Shown: positions 8,793 to 19,200 of the stretch, in pieces
How the letters are laid out: every line of letters starts with the position of its first letter
Position numbering within the stretch: position 1 is the first letter of the stretch
Origin: Bifidobacterium parmae
GTDB lineage: Bacteria; Actinomycetota; Actinomycetes; Actinomycetales; Bifidobacteriaceae
Direction: 5' to 3'
Assembly: GCF_002860365.1 (NCBI RefSeq)
Contig: NZ_NMWT01000028.1
Coordinates: 124,001 to 188,000, forward strand
Length of the DNA: 64,000 bases
The notes under the pieces: generated by a model
What the model saw: the letters and a program-made list of their open reading frames with translations, nothing else
Told to the model about the DNA's origin: nothing
Databases searched by the model: none
Made by a program: the position numbers and the translations under genes

Positions 8793-9638
8793 TCACACGA
8801 CGAACCGCAGATACGTGCGGTCATCGAACGATTCCAACCCCGCCGTGAACCCCTTCGTACTCCGATACTCGCCGATAAGCCTCGGATCCTCACGACGCAG
8901 ACGCTCCAACTCCGCCTCCGACCCCGCCAACGTCGGACGCAACAACGGATACCCATCCGACGCAAGCACCACCTCGGTACCCGGCTCCACCGGCACGACA
9001 CGAACCGGATACCCCGGATCGGTGAACCCATCGAACACGAAATACCCATACTCGCCACGACGATTCGCGAACTCCGACTGCAACCGCAGGAACGGCATGA
9101 TCATGTCACGCGCCGAATCAGCAGAAACCGGCGCATCCTCACGCTCGGCATCCTCCGCCCGCAATGCCAACGCCCGCGCGGCGAACGAACGCAACTCCCC
9201 AAGCAACTCGTCCACACGCTTCAACGTCGGCGTCTGCACCCCATCCACCATGACCTGACAATCACCGAACAGCCACACCTCACGCCGAAACACGCTATAG
9301 ACCACCACATTCGCCTGAAGACGCTCCCACGGCTCCACCTCGAACACACGCGACGACACACCGCCATGAGCGGCCACGAACCGCGCATACTCGCTACGAA
9401 GCACCCCATCAAGAGCCCGCTGCGCCTCACGCATCGAAGCATCACGCGGCAAACCCGCGACCGCGCTCGCCAGCAGGTCCTTCGCGACCACGCCGCCACT
9501 AGGTTTCCACAGGTGCCGTACGCTTTTGCCGGTCACCCCGTCCACCACGGCGGCGTAATCCTCCGTGACGACGAGACCGTCCTCGTTCAACGACTGGTCG
9601 GCATGCTTGCCCCGGCAGAACCGTTCGATGATGCGCAT
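8793..9638 (-). CDS. PP2C-like (PPM) protein
   Basis: 281 residues. Motifs typical of PPM phosphatases are in order: SLNEDGLVV (residues about 17-25) followed by [10 protein letters not shown] (first metal-binding Asp), [19 protein letters not shown] (second metal Asp) and the closing FDDRTYLRF. Likely activity is metal-dependent hydrolysis of a Ser/Thr phosphate or a related phosphoester in the cytoplasm. Start 9638 is chosen for GGTGG five bases upstream; an ATG eight codons earlier has no ribosome site. No kinase gene is adjacent, so the partner is unknown. Confidence 0.65.
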   Translation of the reverse strand: MRIIERFCRGKHADQSLNEDGLVVTEDYAAVVDGVTGKSVRHLWKPSGGVVAKDLLASAVAGLPRDASMREAQRALDGVLRSEYARFVAAHGGVSSRVFEVEPWERLQANVVVYSVFRREVWLFGDCQVMVDGVQTPTLKRVDELLGELRSFAARALALRAEDAEREDAPVSADSARDMIMPFLRLQSEFANRRGEYGYFVFDGFTDPGYPVRVVPVEPGTEVVLASDGYPLLRPTLAGSEAELERLRREDPRLIGEYRSTKGFTAGLESFDDRTYLRFVV

Positions 9639-9677
9639 ATCTCCACCATACGCCCGAGGCATGGCCGTGCATGGGCG

Positions 9678-9714
9678 GACGCTATTGGCGGAAACACGAT
9701 GAAGGTCATGTAAT
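9678..9714 (+). promoter_or_regulatory. Promoter of the cupin gene, shared regulon motif
   Basis: GACGCTATTGG (9678-9688) includes the -35 TTGGCG (9685-9690); 18 bp later comes the -10 TGTAAT (9709-9714). The -10 overlaps an upstream ATG at 9713, which argues that translation starts at 9749. Confidence 0.6.
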
Positions 9715-9748
9715 GGATACCGACAACGACAAGGAAGGACGGAACATC

Positions 9749-10147
9749 ATGGAGAACCCGAGCGCATTCCCTCTTGGAGAACCGAACGACGCGTACGCGC
9801 GGTACTTCGAGGGGCAGAGCTACCTCGCGCCCCTCGCCGGCGACGACCAGGTCAACGTCGCGAACGTGACCTTCGAACCCGGCTGCACGAACCACTGGCA
9901 TGTCCACCATGGCGTGTGCCAGATCCTGCTCGCCGTGGGCGGCCGCGGCTACTACCAGATCGAAGGCCAGGAGCCCGTGGAGCTCAAGCCCGGCGACGTG
10001 GCCTACATCCCGCCGGAGACCAAGCACTGGCATGGCGCGGCCCCCACCGAGGCGTTCGCGCACATCGCCATCATGCCGAAGAAGGAGGGCGCGAGCAACG
10101 AATGGCTCGAACCGGTCGACGAGGAGACCTACCGCAGCCTCGCCTGA
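9749..10147 (+). CDS. Cupin domain protein
   Basis: 132 residues. The metal-binding cupin motif 1 is clear: PGCTNHWHVHHGVCQILLAV, with three His and a Gln in the Glu place; motif 2 is PGDVAYIPPETKHWHGA. The N-terminal block NPSAFPLGEPNDAYARYF is that of small cupins that accompany carboxymuconolactone decarboxylases, flavodoxins and aldo/keto reductases. The enzymatic role is not established; binding of a metal by the His cluster is expected. The start at 9749 follows from the promoter position. Convergent with the LysR gene, with a terminator between. Confidence 0.88.
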   Translation: MENPSAFPLGEPNDAYARYFEGQSYLAPLAGDDQVNVANVTFEPGCTNHWHVHHGVCQILLAVGGRGYYQIEGQEPVELKPGDVAYIPPETKHWHGAAPTEAFAHIAIMPKKEGASNEWLEPVDEETYRSLA

Positions 10148-10165
10148 GTCCTGACCGAATAGAGC

Positions 10166-10213
10166 GGAGCCCCGTGTCCGGCCGAGACATCATCCGGCCG
10201 GGCACAGGACTCC
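10166..10213. terminator. Bidirectional terminator between cupin and LysR genes
   Basis: A long imperfect stem with the perfect core CCGGCCG/CGGCCGG, extended outward through GTG/CAC to GGAG/CTCC. It fills the whole gap between two convergent genes. Confidence 0.65.
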
Positions 10214-10214
10214 G

Positions 10215-11075
10215 TCATGCGCGCAGGAACCGGGCGAACGCGCCGGCCGCGGGGGAGGAGACGCCCTGCTTCTTCCATACGAGCACGGAACTGCTTTCGA
10301 ACATGGGCGTAAGCGGCACGGCGCGCACACCCGGATACGAGGCGCCGTAGTCGAGGCACAGGTACAGGCCCAACCCGTTCGCGGCCATCGCCGCGCCGTT
10401 CGCCGGCAGATTGCACGTGCCGGCGATGACGGCCCGCGGGGCGAGCGAGCCGAACCAGTGCATCACCACGCGCCGCACCGGTTCGCGCGACGGCAGCAGC
10501 AGCGGTTCGTCCACGAGGTCGGACGGCGTCAATGATTCGCGGGCCTGCAATGGATGCCCGTCGGGCACCATCGCCGCCCAATGGTCGCTGATGCCCGTAT
10601 GCAGGTATTCATAGCGTTCCGTGTCCACCGGGTCGGCGAGCAGGCCGAAATCCATGAGCCCCTGTTCGAGCTGGTCCTGGATCACGTCGGCCGTCGTGCT
10701 GACCACATGGAAGCGCACGGCCGGATGGATCTCACGGAATTCGGCCATGCGACGCGCCAGATACGACATGCCGCCCACTTCGCCGCAGCCGGCCGTGACG
10801 TCGCCGGCCAATTCGCCGGTGGAACGCTTCAGATCGACTTCGGTCTTGTCCGCCAGCGAGACGATGGTCTGCGCACGGTCGCGCAGCAGCCGCCCCTCCT
10901 CGGTGAGCGTGATCGCATGCGGCCCACGTTCGAACAGCGTGACGCCCAGCTCCTCCTCCAACTGCTTCAACTGGCGCGACAGCGTCGGCTGGGAGATGCG
11001 CAGCAACTGCGCCGCCCATGTGATGTTGCCCTCCTCGGCCACCGCCAGGAAATACTTGAGCACGCGCAGTTCCAT
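10215..11075 (-). CDS. LysR family transcriptional regulator
   Basis: 286 residues. The N-terminal MELRVLKYFLAVAEEGNITW and the recognition helix ISQPTLSRQLKQLEEELG are textbook LysR. An effector-binding domain follows. Start 11075 has GGAGG eight bases ahead. This subgroup often controls aldo/keto reductase, flavodoxin and cupin genes; here the cupin is convergent and the other two lie within 5 kb, all with a common promoter motif. So it is the best candidate regulator of that set, by inference only. Confidence 0.92.
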   Translation of the reverse strand: MELRVLKYFLAVAEEGNITWAAQLLRISQPTLSRQLKQLEEELGVTLFERGPHAITLTEEGRLLRDRAQTIVSLADKTEVDLKRSTGELAGDVTAGCGEVGGMSYLARRMAEFREIHPAVRFHVVSTTADVIQDQLEQGLMDFGLLADPVDTERYEYLHTGISDHWAAMVPDGHPLQARESLTPSDLVDEPLLLPSREPVRRVVMHWFGSLAPRAVIAGTCNLPANGAAMAANGLGLYLCLDYGASYPGVRAVPLTPMFESSSVLVWKKQGVSSPAAGAFARFLRA

Positions 11076-11162
11076 GGTTCCGCCCTCCATGACCGGAATC
11101 GGCCGGTCGTCTCCATTCAGGACGTCACCATTGTAGATGCGCCGCCTGCGTCATCCCCTCGC

Positions 11163-12563
11163 TCAGCGCCGGTCGCGCACGAACAGCGACAGCACGAACG
11201 CCACGCACGCCACGACGGTCGCCGTGACGAACACCGCGTCCACGCCGTAGGCGAGACCGGCGGCCGCGGAGCCGGCGACGGATGCGGGACGCGTGTTCGT
11301 CGTCATGATGGTGAAGTTGACGGCGATGCCGATCGCCGCGCACGTCTGGCGCAGCGTGTTGTTCATCGCCGTGCCGTGCGGCAGCATCGGGCCGGTCAGC
11401 TGGTTGAGCGCGGTGGTGGTCAACGGCATCAGACAGAACGCGACGCCCGCCATCATCAGCGTGAAGAACACGGCCGGCCACCAGGCGGGCGTGTCCGCAT
11501 CCATGCGGGAGAGCGCGAACGCGGCGACGGCTACCACGGCGATCGCGGGCGGCGCGATGCGGTGGATGCCAACACGGTCGAACAGGCGGCCGGCGACCGG
11601 GTTGAACACGCCTTCGGCCACGCCGCCGCCCATGAGCAGCAGCCCGGACTGCAGCGCGGTCATCCCCAGCGAATCCTGGATGAACATGGGCAGGATGTTC
11701 ATCGTCGAGATGAACGTGACGAACACGAGCACGATGACGAGCATCGACAGGGCGAACATCGGTTTGGCGAACACGCGGAAGTCGAGCATCGGACGCGCGA
11801 GATGCAGCTGACGGTGGATGAACGCGCACAGGGCGAGGGCGCCCACGGCGAGCGGGCCGAGCGTCCGCGGCGACGTCCAGCCCTCCTGGCCTGCGAGACT
11901 GAAGCCGAGCAGCAGTCCGCCGAAACCGAGCGTCGACAGCGCGATCGAGAACACGTCGATGGTCGGGTCGGTGCGCGTGGTCACGTTCCTCACGGTCGGG
12001 ACCGCGGCGGCGAGCACGACGACGGCGATGGCGATCAGCGGCACGAACAGGAAGCGCCACGGCAGGAAGTCGATGATGAGACCGGACAGGGTGGGGCCCA
12101 GGGCCGGTGCGAACGCGATGACCAAGCCGAACCAGCCCATCGCCGCGCCGCGCTTCTCCGGCGGGAACGTGATGAACAGCACGGTCTGCAGGAGCGGCAT
12201 GAGGATGCCCGCGCCGGTCGCCTGCAGCACGCGGCCGGCGAGCAGCACCCAGAATCCGGGCGCGAACGTGCAGACGAGCGTGCCGAACAGGAACATGCCG
12301 ATCGCGTAGAAGAACAGCTGGCGCGTCGTGAACTTCTGGATGAGGAACGCGGTGATCGGGATCATGATGCCGTTGGTGAGCATGAACCCGGTGCTCAGCC
12401 ATTGCGCCGTGTTGCTGGTGATGTCGAACTCGCGCATGAGATGCGGCAGGGCGGAGGTCATCAGCGTCTGGTTGAGGATGGCGGTGAAGCTGCCGACCAT
12501 CATCACGATGATCGGGATGACGGAACGTTTCGACGGCGTGCGTCCGGGCATGACGGAATCCAT
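11163..12563 (-). CDS. MFS exporter of the DHA2 (14-helix, EmrB/QacA) type
   Basis: 466 residues, about 14 hydrophobic helices. Diagnostic segments are the first helix SFTAILNQTLMTSALPHLM, motif A-like loops, and the motif C-type glycine/proline stretch LVIAFAPALGPTLSG in helix 5, all typical of proton-driven drug exporters in the DHA2 group. Location: cytoplasmic membrane. Start preceded by GAGGTT. The TetR gene lies upstream on the same strand with a 178-bp gap, so TetR probably represses it. Substrate unknown. Confidence 0.9.
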   Translation of the reverse strand: MDSVMPGRTPSKRSVIPIIVMMVGSFTAILNQTLMTSALPHLMREFDITSNTAQWLSTGFMLTNGIMIPITAFLIQKFTTRQLFFYAIGMFLFGTLVCTFAPGFWVLLAGRVLQATGAGILMPLLQTVLFITFPPEKRGAAMGWFGLVIAFAPALGPTLSGLIIDFLPWRFLFVPLIAIAVVVLAAAVPTVRNVTTRTDPTIDVFSIALSTLGFGGLLLGFSLAGQEGWTSPRTLGPLAVGALALCAFIHRQLHLARPMLDFRVFAKPMFALSMLVIVLVFVTFISTMNILPMFIQDSLGMTALQSGLLLMGGGVAEGVFNPVAGRLFDRVGIHRIAPPAIAVVAVAAFALSRMDADTPAWWPAVFFTLMMAGVAFCLMPLTTTALNQLTGPMLPHGTAMNNTLRQTCAAIGIAVNFTIMTTNTRPASVAGSAAAGLAYGVDAVFVTATVVACVAFVLSLFVRDRR

Positions 12564-12741
12564 GGGAACCTCGAATCTGTCGGAAAACGGATCCGGCTGA
12601 TTTCGGTCGTCGCCGCGCGGGAACCGATGATACGGGCGCGACGCCGTAGCCCCTGCCGGCGTGACAGCCCAAGTGTACCGTCACATGGGACATGGGCCGG
12701 TTTCGTCGGACTCATCGCTTCCGTCGGTCCCGATGGTTCCG

Positions 12742-13341
12742 TCAGTCTCCCTGCCCGTCCTTCAGCGAGTTGATGAGTTGGGCGATGGTGTCCGGCAGGG
12801 CGGAATTCGCGAGCCATGCGACGCTTTCCGGCGTGAACAGCGTCTGCGCCTTGCCGAGCACGCCGAGGATGCCGCTTGCCGCGAACTCCAGTACGATGCG
12901 TTGCCCGGGGTTGAGCCGCGACTCGTCCATCCCGAGCACGGACAGCCATACGCCGCCGACGTACGTCTTGAGCTGTGCGGCCAGTCCCGTCGAGCCGTGC
13001 GGTCCGGCGATGAGCGACAGGTGGCGGATGCTCTCGAGATGTTCGGGCGACCCCACGAACTCCAGCGCGTAGTCGCGCAACGAGTCGATGCTGCCGTCCT
13101 GGCGGATGATGTGCGCGATGAATCCGGTCACGCCGGGCTCCTCGTAGATCGCGGCGATCGCGTCGTCGGCGAGCTCGGGGATGTTGGCGTAATGGTAGTA
13201 GAACGCGCTGCGGTTCAATCCGCTTTCGCGCGTGATGTCGCTGATGGTGATCTGCGCGTACGGCTTCCGCTCCAGCAGCGTCCAGAACGCCTCCTGCATC
13301 CGCTCCGGCGCCGTTCGCTCGGTGGCCTTCGGCCTCGCCAT
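12742..13341 (-). CDS. TetR family transcriptional regulator
   Basis: 199 residues. The N-terminal helix-turn-helix is clear (ITISDITRESGLNRSAFYYHYANI, residues about 31-54). The C-terminal ligand domain resembles the TetR_C_33-like group with a Gly-rich helix near 180. Start with AGGAGA upstream. It precedes the DHA2 exporter; the intervening sequence contains TGTACCGTCACA (about 12675), a partly palindromic possible operator. Likely local repressor of the exporter. Confidence 0.92.
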   Translation of the reverse strand: MARPKATERTAPERMQEAFWTLLERKPYAQITISDITRESGLNRSAFYYHYANIPELADDAIAAIYEEPGVTGFIAHIIRQDGSIDSLRDYALEFVGSPEHLESIRHLSLIAGPHGSTGLAAQLKTYVGGVWLSVLGMDESRLNPGQRIVLEFAASGILGVLGKAQTLFTPESVAWLANSALPDTIAQLINSLKDGQGD

Positions 13342-13519
13342 GTCGGGCCTCTCCTTTCCTTCCGCATCGCATCGCCATTAACTCGACAGCATATCGGGTT
13401 CTCTGACTTCGCTATGGGTGGAACGTCGCCGAAAGACTCAATCATGCATATATCGTCGCCGTATTTTAGAATCGACAGTCAGCCCGGACCGGATGAACCT
13501 GAGATGATGATGGGGGAGC

Positions 13520-15133
13520 ATGGCAAGGAAGACGACCGTTGCGAAGCGCAGGCAGCAGAAGGAGAAGACGCTCGAAGAGGTGCTGTGGGATTGCCGCGTC
13601 GCATTACGCGGCGTGGGCAGCATCGAGAAGAACCGCGACGCTGTCATCAGCCTGGCCTTTCTGAAGTTCGCCGGCGACAAGTTCGAGAAGCGTCGCCGCG
13701 AAATCGCCGAACAGTACGGCGCCAACCCCATTTTCCTGGAGAAATCGTCGTTCTACAACGCGCGGAACGTATTCTACTTGGACGAGGAATCCCGCTGGTC
13801 CACATTGGTGGAGAACGCGGGCGCCAACGACATCGCCGTCAGAATCGACACCGCTATGGCGAAGGCCGAAGAACGCAATCCGGCGCTCAGGGGGGCGTTG
13901 CCGCTCAACCTGTTCTCCACGCTGGGTGCGGAGACGAGGTCGGTCAAGACGCTCATCGACAGCGTGAACCAGATCGGAGGCGGGCGGTTCCATGAGGAGG
14001 ACCTCATCGGCCGTGTGTACGAGTACTTCCTGCAGAGCTTCGCCGTGGGCAGTTCCAAGGAGGACGGCGAGTTCTATACGCCGGCGAGCGTGGTGCAGCT
14101 CATCGCCGAACTGCTGGAGCCGTATGAGGGCGTCGTGTACGATCCCTGCTGCGGTTCCGGCGGCATGTTCGTCCAGTCGCACAAGTTCGTGGAGAGCCAC
14201 CACGGTAACCGTCGCGGCATCTCCGTGGTCGGACAGGAGAGCAACCCGGACACGTGGCGTCTGTGCAAGATGAACCTCGCGGTGCGCGGCATCTCCAACG
14301 ATCTCGGCGAACGGGCCGTGTCCACGTTCACCGACGACCAGCACCGGGACCGCAAGGTCGATTTCATCATGGCGAACCCGCCGTTCAACCTGAAAGGCTG
14401 GAGAGGTGAGAACGAGCTGACCAACGATCCGCGTTGGGCCGGATATGCGGTGCCTCCGGCATCGAACGCGAATTACGCGTGGATTCTGCACATGCTCTCC
14501 AAACTGGACGTCGACCACGGCGTCGCGGGATTCCTGCTGGCGAACGGAGCGTTGAACGCGGGCGACGCGGAAGCCGAAATCAGGCGCAAGCTGTTGGAGA
14601 ACGACAAGGTGGAGGCGATCATCGTGCTGCCGCGCGACATGTTCTACACGACCGACATCTCGGTCACGTTGTGGATCATGCGCATGAACAAGCACGCCGG
14701 CGAGGACCATGAGGGACGACGTCTGCGCGACCGTTCCGGCGAGGTGTTGTTCATGGATCTGCGCACGTGGGACCAGAACGTGGAAACCTATAAGCTGGAC
14801 AAGAACAAGCGCAAGAAGAAGGTGGTGCTCACCCCGGAGCAGATCGCGCGGGTCAAGGGCATCTACACCGCGTGGCAGACCGGCGACGGCTATGAGGACA
14901 TCCCCGAACTGTGCGCCTCGGTGAAGCTGGAGGGAGAGGACGGGCTGCGCGCCAACGGTTTCACGCTCACGCCGAGCAAGTACATCGAATTCGTCGACCA
15001 TGATCTCGACATCGACTATGCGGGCGAAATGACGCGCATCCGCGAGGAGATGCGCACGACGCTGCGCATGGAGGAGGAGTCCCAGGCCATGCTGAAGGCC
15101 GCGTTCGAAGGAATCGGCTATGGCCTTGAGTAA
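13520..15133 (+). CDS. hsdM: Type I restriction-modification system, methyltransferase subunit
   Basis: 537 residues, normal for HsdM. An N-terminal helical domain contains the block VISLAFLKFAGDKFEKRRREI. The adenine-methyltransferase core has the SAM motif DPCCGSGGMF at about 208 and the catalytic NPPF at 286-289. GEFYTPASVVQLIAELL is the HsdM-specific lead-in to the SAM site. It methylates adenine in the recognised sequence together with HsdS. GGGGGAG precedes the ATG. The 3' end overlaps hsdS by 14 bases, so the two are coupled. Confidence 0.97.
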   Translation: MARKTTVAKRRQQKEKTLEEVLWDCRVALRGVGSIEKNRDAVISLAFLKFAGDKFEKRRREIAEQYGANPIFLEKSSFYNARNVFYLDEESRWSTLVENAGANDIAVRIDTAMAKAEERNPALRGALPLNLFSTLGAETRSVKTLIDSVNQIGGGRFHEEDLIGRVYEYFLQSFAVGSSKEDGEFYTPASVVQLIAELLEPYEGVVYDPCCGSGGMFVQSHKFVESHHGNRRGISVVGQESNPDTWRLCKMNLAVRGISNDLGERAVSTFTDDQHRDRKVDFIMANPPFNLKGWRGENELTNDPRWAGYAVPPASNANYAWILHMLSKLDVDHGVAGFLLANGALNAGDAEAEIRRKLLENDKVEAIIVLPRDMFYTTDISVTLWIMRMNKHAGEDHEGRRLRDRSGEVLFMDLRTWDQNVETYKLDKNKRKKKVVLTPEQIARVKGIYTAWQTGDGYEDIPELCASVKLEGEDGLRANGFTLTPSKYIEFVDHDLDIDYAGEMTRIREEMRTTLRMEEESQAMLKAAFEGIGYGLE

Positions 15134-16226
15134 ACACAAGCTCGGCGAGCTGATTATTGCCGTAGACGAGCGTAATACTACGGGCATTAAGGATTTCTAT
15201 GGGCTAAACATCAATAAGGAGTTCATTCCGACCGTCGCCAATACGTCCGGCCTTGATGAGTCGAAATACAAGGTTGTTCGACGTGGACGTTTCGCATTCA
15301 GCGGTATGCAGACGGGACGAGACAAGTGCATTCGTATTAGCATGTCCCAACGGGAGATGCCTATGATTGTTTCTCCCGCTTACATAACCTTCGAAGTCGG
15401 CATGCCTGATCTTGTTCTTCCCGAATATCTGTTCATGTGGCTTCGGTCTCCTGAGAGAGATCGTCTGGGATGGTTTTCCAGCGATGGAAGCATCAGAGCG
15501 AATCTCGATTGGACGGTTTTTTGCGATTTTGAGATTAATCTTCCGCCGCTCGACATCCAGCGCAAGTACGTCGCCATCTACGAGTCGATGCTCAGGAACC
15601 AGCACGCCTACGAGCAAGGCCTCGACGATCTGAAGCTCACCATCGATGCTTTGTTCGATAGATGCAAGCATGAGGGGTTATTGGTTCGCCTTGACGACTT
15701 ACTCACCGAAACCGACGCCCGCAATGTCGACATGCTTCCCCTCGCCCCCATGGGCATCTCCCTGAACCATCGGTTTCAGATCTCAAGGGCGGAAATCAAA
15801 GACAAGTCGAAATACAAGCTGGTGCAGCCAGGCCAGATGGCGGTGAATCTCATCCATGTGGGGAGGGACGCCGCCTATCCGATTGCATTGAACCAGTCGG
15901 ACGATCCGGTCCTGGTCTCGCCTGACTATTCGGTGCTGAAAGCGGCTGATGCCGATACGGCCCAATACCTTATGGGATGGTTCTCGCGCTCCGAAGTGGG
16001 ACGCCATGGCTGGTTCATCTGCGACGTGGACATACGCGGCAGGCTGAATCTAGACAAGTTCCTCAGTCTGCGTATTCCGGTACCGGACGTCACGTTGATA
16101 CGATCAATCGCCGACCTGTGTCATGGTTATCAGGAACGAGTCAGCATCAACGAACGGCTGAAACGCCAGCTGAAGGACATTTGTCCGGTTCTTATCAAAG
16201 GATCGATGGAAGAGGCTTCGCGTTAA
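15120..16226 (+). CDS. hsdS: Type I restriction-modification system, specificity subunit
   Basis: 368 residues arranged as two half-subunits. Each half has a target-recognition domain followed by a conserved helix: LPPLDIQRKYVAIYESMLRN (about 141-160) and the second at IPVPDVTLIRSIADLCHGYQ (about 317-336). Two recognition domains imply a bipartite target. The first half (15140-15550) is clearly AT-richer than hsdM and hsdR, as expected for exchanged recognition domains. No inverted second hsdS or recombinase is near, so there is no sign of shuffling within this window. Confidence 0.93.
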   Translation: MALSKHKLGELIIAVDERNTTGIKDFYGLNINKEFIPTVANTSGLDESKYKVVRRGRFAFSGMQTGRDKCIRISMSQREMPMIVSPAYITFEVGMPDLVLPEYLFMWLRSPERDRLGWFSSDGSIRANLDWTVFCDFEINLPPLDIQRKYVAIYESMLRNQHAYEQGLDDLKLTIDALFDRCKHEGLLVRLDDLLTETDARNVDMLPLAPMGISLNHRFQISRAEIKDKSKYKLVQPGQMAVNLIHVGRDAAYPIALNQSDDPVLVSPDYSVLKAADADTAQYLMGWFSRSEVGRHGWFICDVDIRGRLNLDKFLSLRIPVPDVTLIRSIADLCHGYQERVSINERLKRQLKDICPVLIKGSMEEASR

Positions 16227-16235
16227 GGAGAACGT

Positions 16236-19200
16236 ATGGAGGACTTCGCACAGCGGAACGGCGTGTTCGACGAGGATCAGCTGGAACAGGCGATCATCGG
16301 CAAATTCGAACAGGAGACCTACACGCACGTGAATGGCAAGACCATTCACCGCAAACCGGACGAAGTCCTCCTCGTCGACGACCTCAGAGCGTATCTCGAC
16401 GCCCGCTACGCCGATCTGCATCTGAGCGGCGCCGAAACCGAGAAGATCATCAACCGGCTCCGGTATATTCCGGACACGCCCCTGTACGACGGCAACCGCC
16501 GCACGTTCCGACTCATCAACGAGGGCTTCGACCTGACGCGCGACGACCCCACGATGCCCGCCGTGCACATCGACTACATCGACTACGACGAACAGCGCCG
16601 CAACATTCTCAAGGTCGTCAACCAGCTCACCGTCCAAGGCCGGACGCGCCGACGCCCCGACGTGCTGCTGTACGTCAACGGCATCCCGTTGGTCATCTGC
16701 GAGTTCAAATCCGCCATCAAGGAGGACGCCACCATCCACGACGCGTGGAAGCAGATTACCGTCCGATACAACAGGGACATCCCCAACCTCACGCGCTACT
16801 GCTGTCTCGCCGTCATCAGCGACGGCGTGAACAACCGGTTGGGCACCGTCTTCACCCCATACGAGTACTTCTACTCATGGAACCGAATCGACCACGGCGA
16901 CAAGGACACGAACGGCATCGGCTCGCTCGACACGCTCATCCAAGGCGCATTGGCACCCGACCGTCTGGTGCCGATCATCCGCGACTTCATCTTCTACCCG
17001 GATGGTGACGCCGCCGCCAAGACACCCATCGTGTGCCGGTACCCGCAGTATTTCGGCGCCAACCTGATGCTCGACAGCATCAGCAGGCACCTGCGGCGCA
17101 GGGGCGTCGGCGGCGACGGCAAGGGCGGCACCTACTTCGGCGCTACGGGCTGCGGCAAAACCTATACGATGCTGTTCCTCAGCCGACTCATGATGCTGCG
17201 CAAAAGAAAACTACTCGCCAACCCCACCATCATCGTCATCGTGGACCGCGAGGACCTGGACGACCAGACCGCCGAGGTGTTCGAATCGGCCATAACCTAT
17301 CTGCATGACGACGATGTCCGCAGCATCGAGACGCGGGCCGATCTCTCGCGGACGCTGAAAGGCAGGGAAAGCGGCGGCATCTACGTCACCACCATCCAGA
17401 AGTTCTGCGAATCGACGGGTCTCCTGTCCGAACGAAGCAACATCATCTGTATCTCCGACGAGGCCCATCGCACTCAGACCGGCGTGAATGCCACGCTCAA
17501 GCGCACCGACGACGGTGTGTTCACCGTGTACGGATTCGCCAAATACCTGCGCGACAGCTTCCCCAACGCCACATACTGCGGTTTCACCGGCACGCCCATC
17601 GACGAGACGCTCGCCGTGTTCGGCCCGGTGGTGGATCGGTACACCATGCGGCAATCCGCCAAGGACGGCATCACCGTCCCCATCAGCTACGAGCCGCGGC
17701 TCGCACGCGTGCAGCTGTCCGAGGAACAGACCCGGAGCATCCAGGAATACTACGAACAGTGCGCCGTGGAAGGCGCCACCGAACAGCAGATCATGAAAAG
17801 CCAGCGGGCCATGAGCTCGCTGTCGGTGATTCTCGAGAACCCCGACAGGCTGCATAAACTCGCCAAGGATCTCGTGACGCACTACGATGCCCTATGCGCC
17901 GCCAAGCCGGCCGTCACCCAGAAGGCCATGGTGGTGTGTTCCAGCAGACGACACGCCTACAGGCTCTACAAGGAGATCCTCGCGCTCCGACCCGAATGGG
18001 GCAGCCCCGCGAAGGCTCCCTCGGGGACACGGTTGACCAAGGAACAGTCCGAAGGGCTCGTGGCCCTGCCTGCGATGAACCTCGTCGCCACGCGCGACGC
18101 CGACGATGAGCCGGAACTCTACGACCTGTGCGGCACCAAGGAGCATCGCAGGATGCTCGACAGACAGTTCAAGAACCCGCATTCGAACTTCCGCGTCGCC
18201 ATCGTGGTGGACATGTGGATCACCGGATTCGACGTGCCCTGCCTGTCCGTCATGTACATCGACAAGCCGTTGCAGAAGCACACGCTCATTCAGACCATCT
18301 CGCGCGTCAACCGCGTCTACCGGGGCAAGGACCAGGGGCTCGTGGTCGACTACATCGGCATCAAGGACAATATGGAACAGGCCATCAAAGCCTACGGCGA
18401 CGACGGCGACGACCCGGTGCAGCAGCTCCAGACGACGCTGAACATATTCAGAAACCAACTGTCCATACTCGAAGACATCATGCACGGGTTCGACGCCCGT
18501 GACTTCTTCACGGGCACGCCCATGGCGCGGCTGGATTGCCTCAACAAGGCGGCCGAGTTCGTTCAGACGCTGAAGGACCGTTTGGACCGGTTCATGCATT
18601 TCAGCCGGATACTGCGTCAGGCGTATGACATCTGCGCTCCGTCCGGCGAGCTCACGGATGACGAGATCGCGACCGCCCAGTTCTATCTCGCCGTCCGATC
18701 CGTCATCCGCAAACAGACGACCGGCAACGCACCCGACGTCGACGCCATGAACGCGGCGGTCGAGGAGATGGTCCGACGCGCCATCTCCTGCACGGGCGTC
18801 GAGAATGTCGTGGACGCGCAGAGGCTGCCGGAAGGTGGCAACATCTTCAGCGAGGAATTCCTCCGCAATCTCGCGGCGATTGATCTGCCGATCACCAAGT
18901 ACAACGCGTTGATCAGGCTGCTTCGGCGCAGCATACGTGAGTACGGGCGCACCAATGGCGTCATGGCCGAGGAGTTCGGCAAACGGCTGCAGAGAATCGT
19001 GGATGCCTACAACACACGTGACAATCTCCAGTTCGTCAGCGACACGGTCGCCGACTTCGTGGACGACCTGTCCGTCCAGCTGCTCGACCTGCTCAAGGAT
19101 CTGGAGGCGGATCGGCGGTCCTTCGAGGATCTTGGCCTCACCTACGAGGAGAAAGCGTTCTACGACATTCTGGTCAAGGTGCGCGACGACCATGGATTCC

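Noticed and set aside
10554-12773. 739-codon open frame antisense to the DHA2 exporter and LysR
   Set aside because: Same GC artefact; it would cover two genes with firm family motifs.
15120-16226. Invertible or shuffling hsdS locus
   Set aside because: Only one hsdS and no inverted partial copy or recombinase is present.
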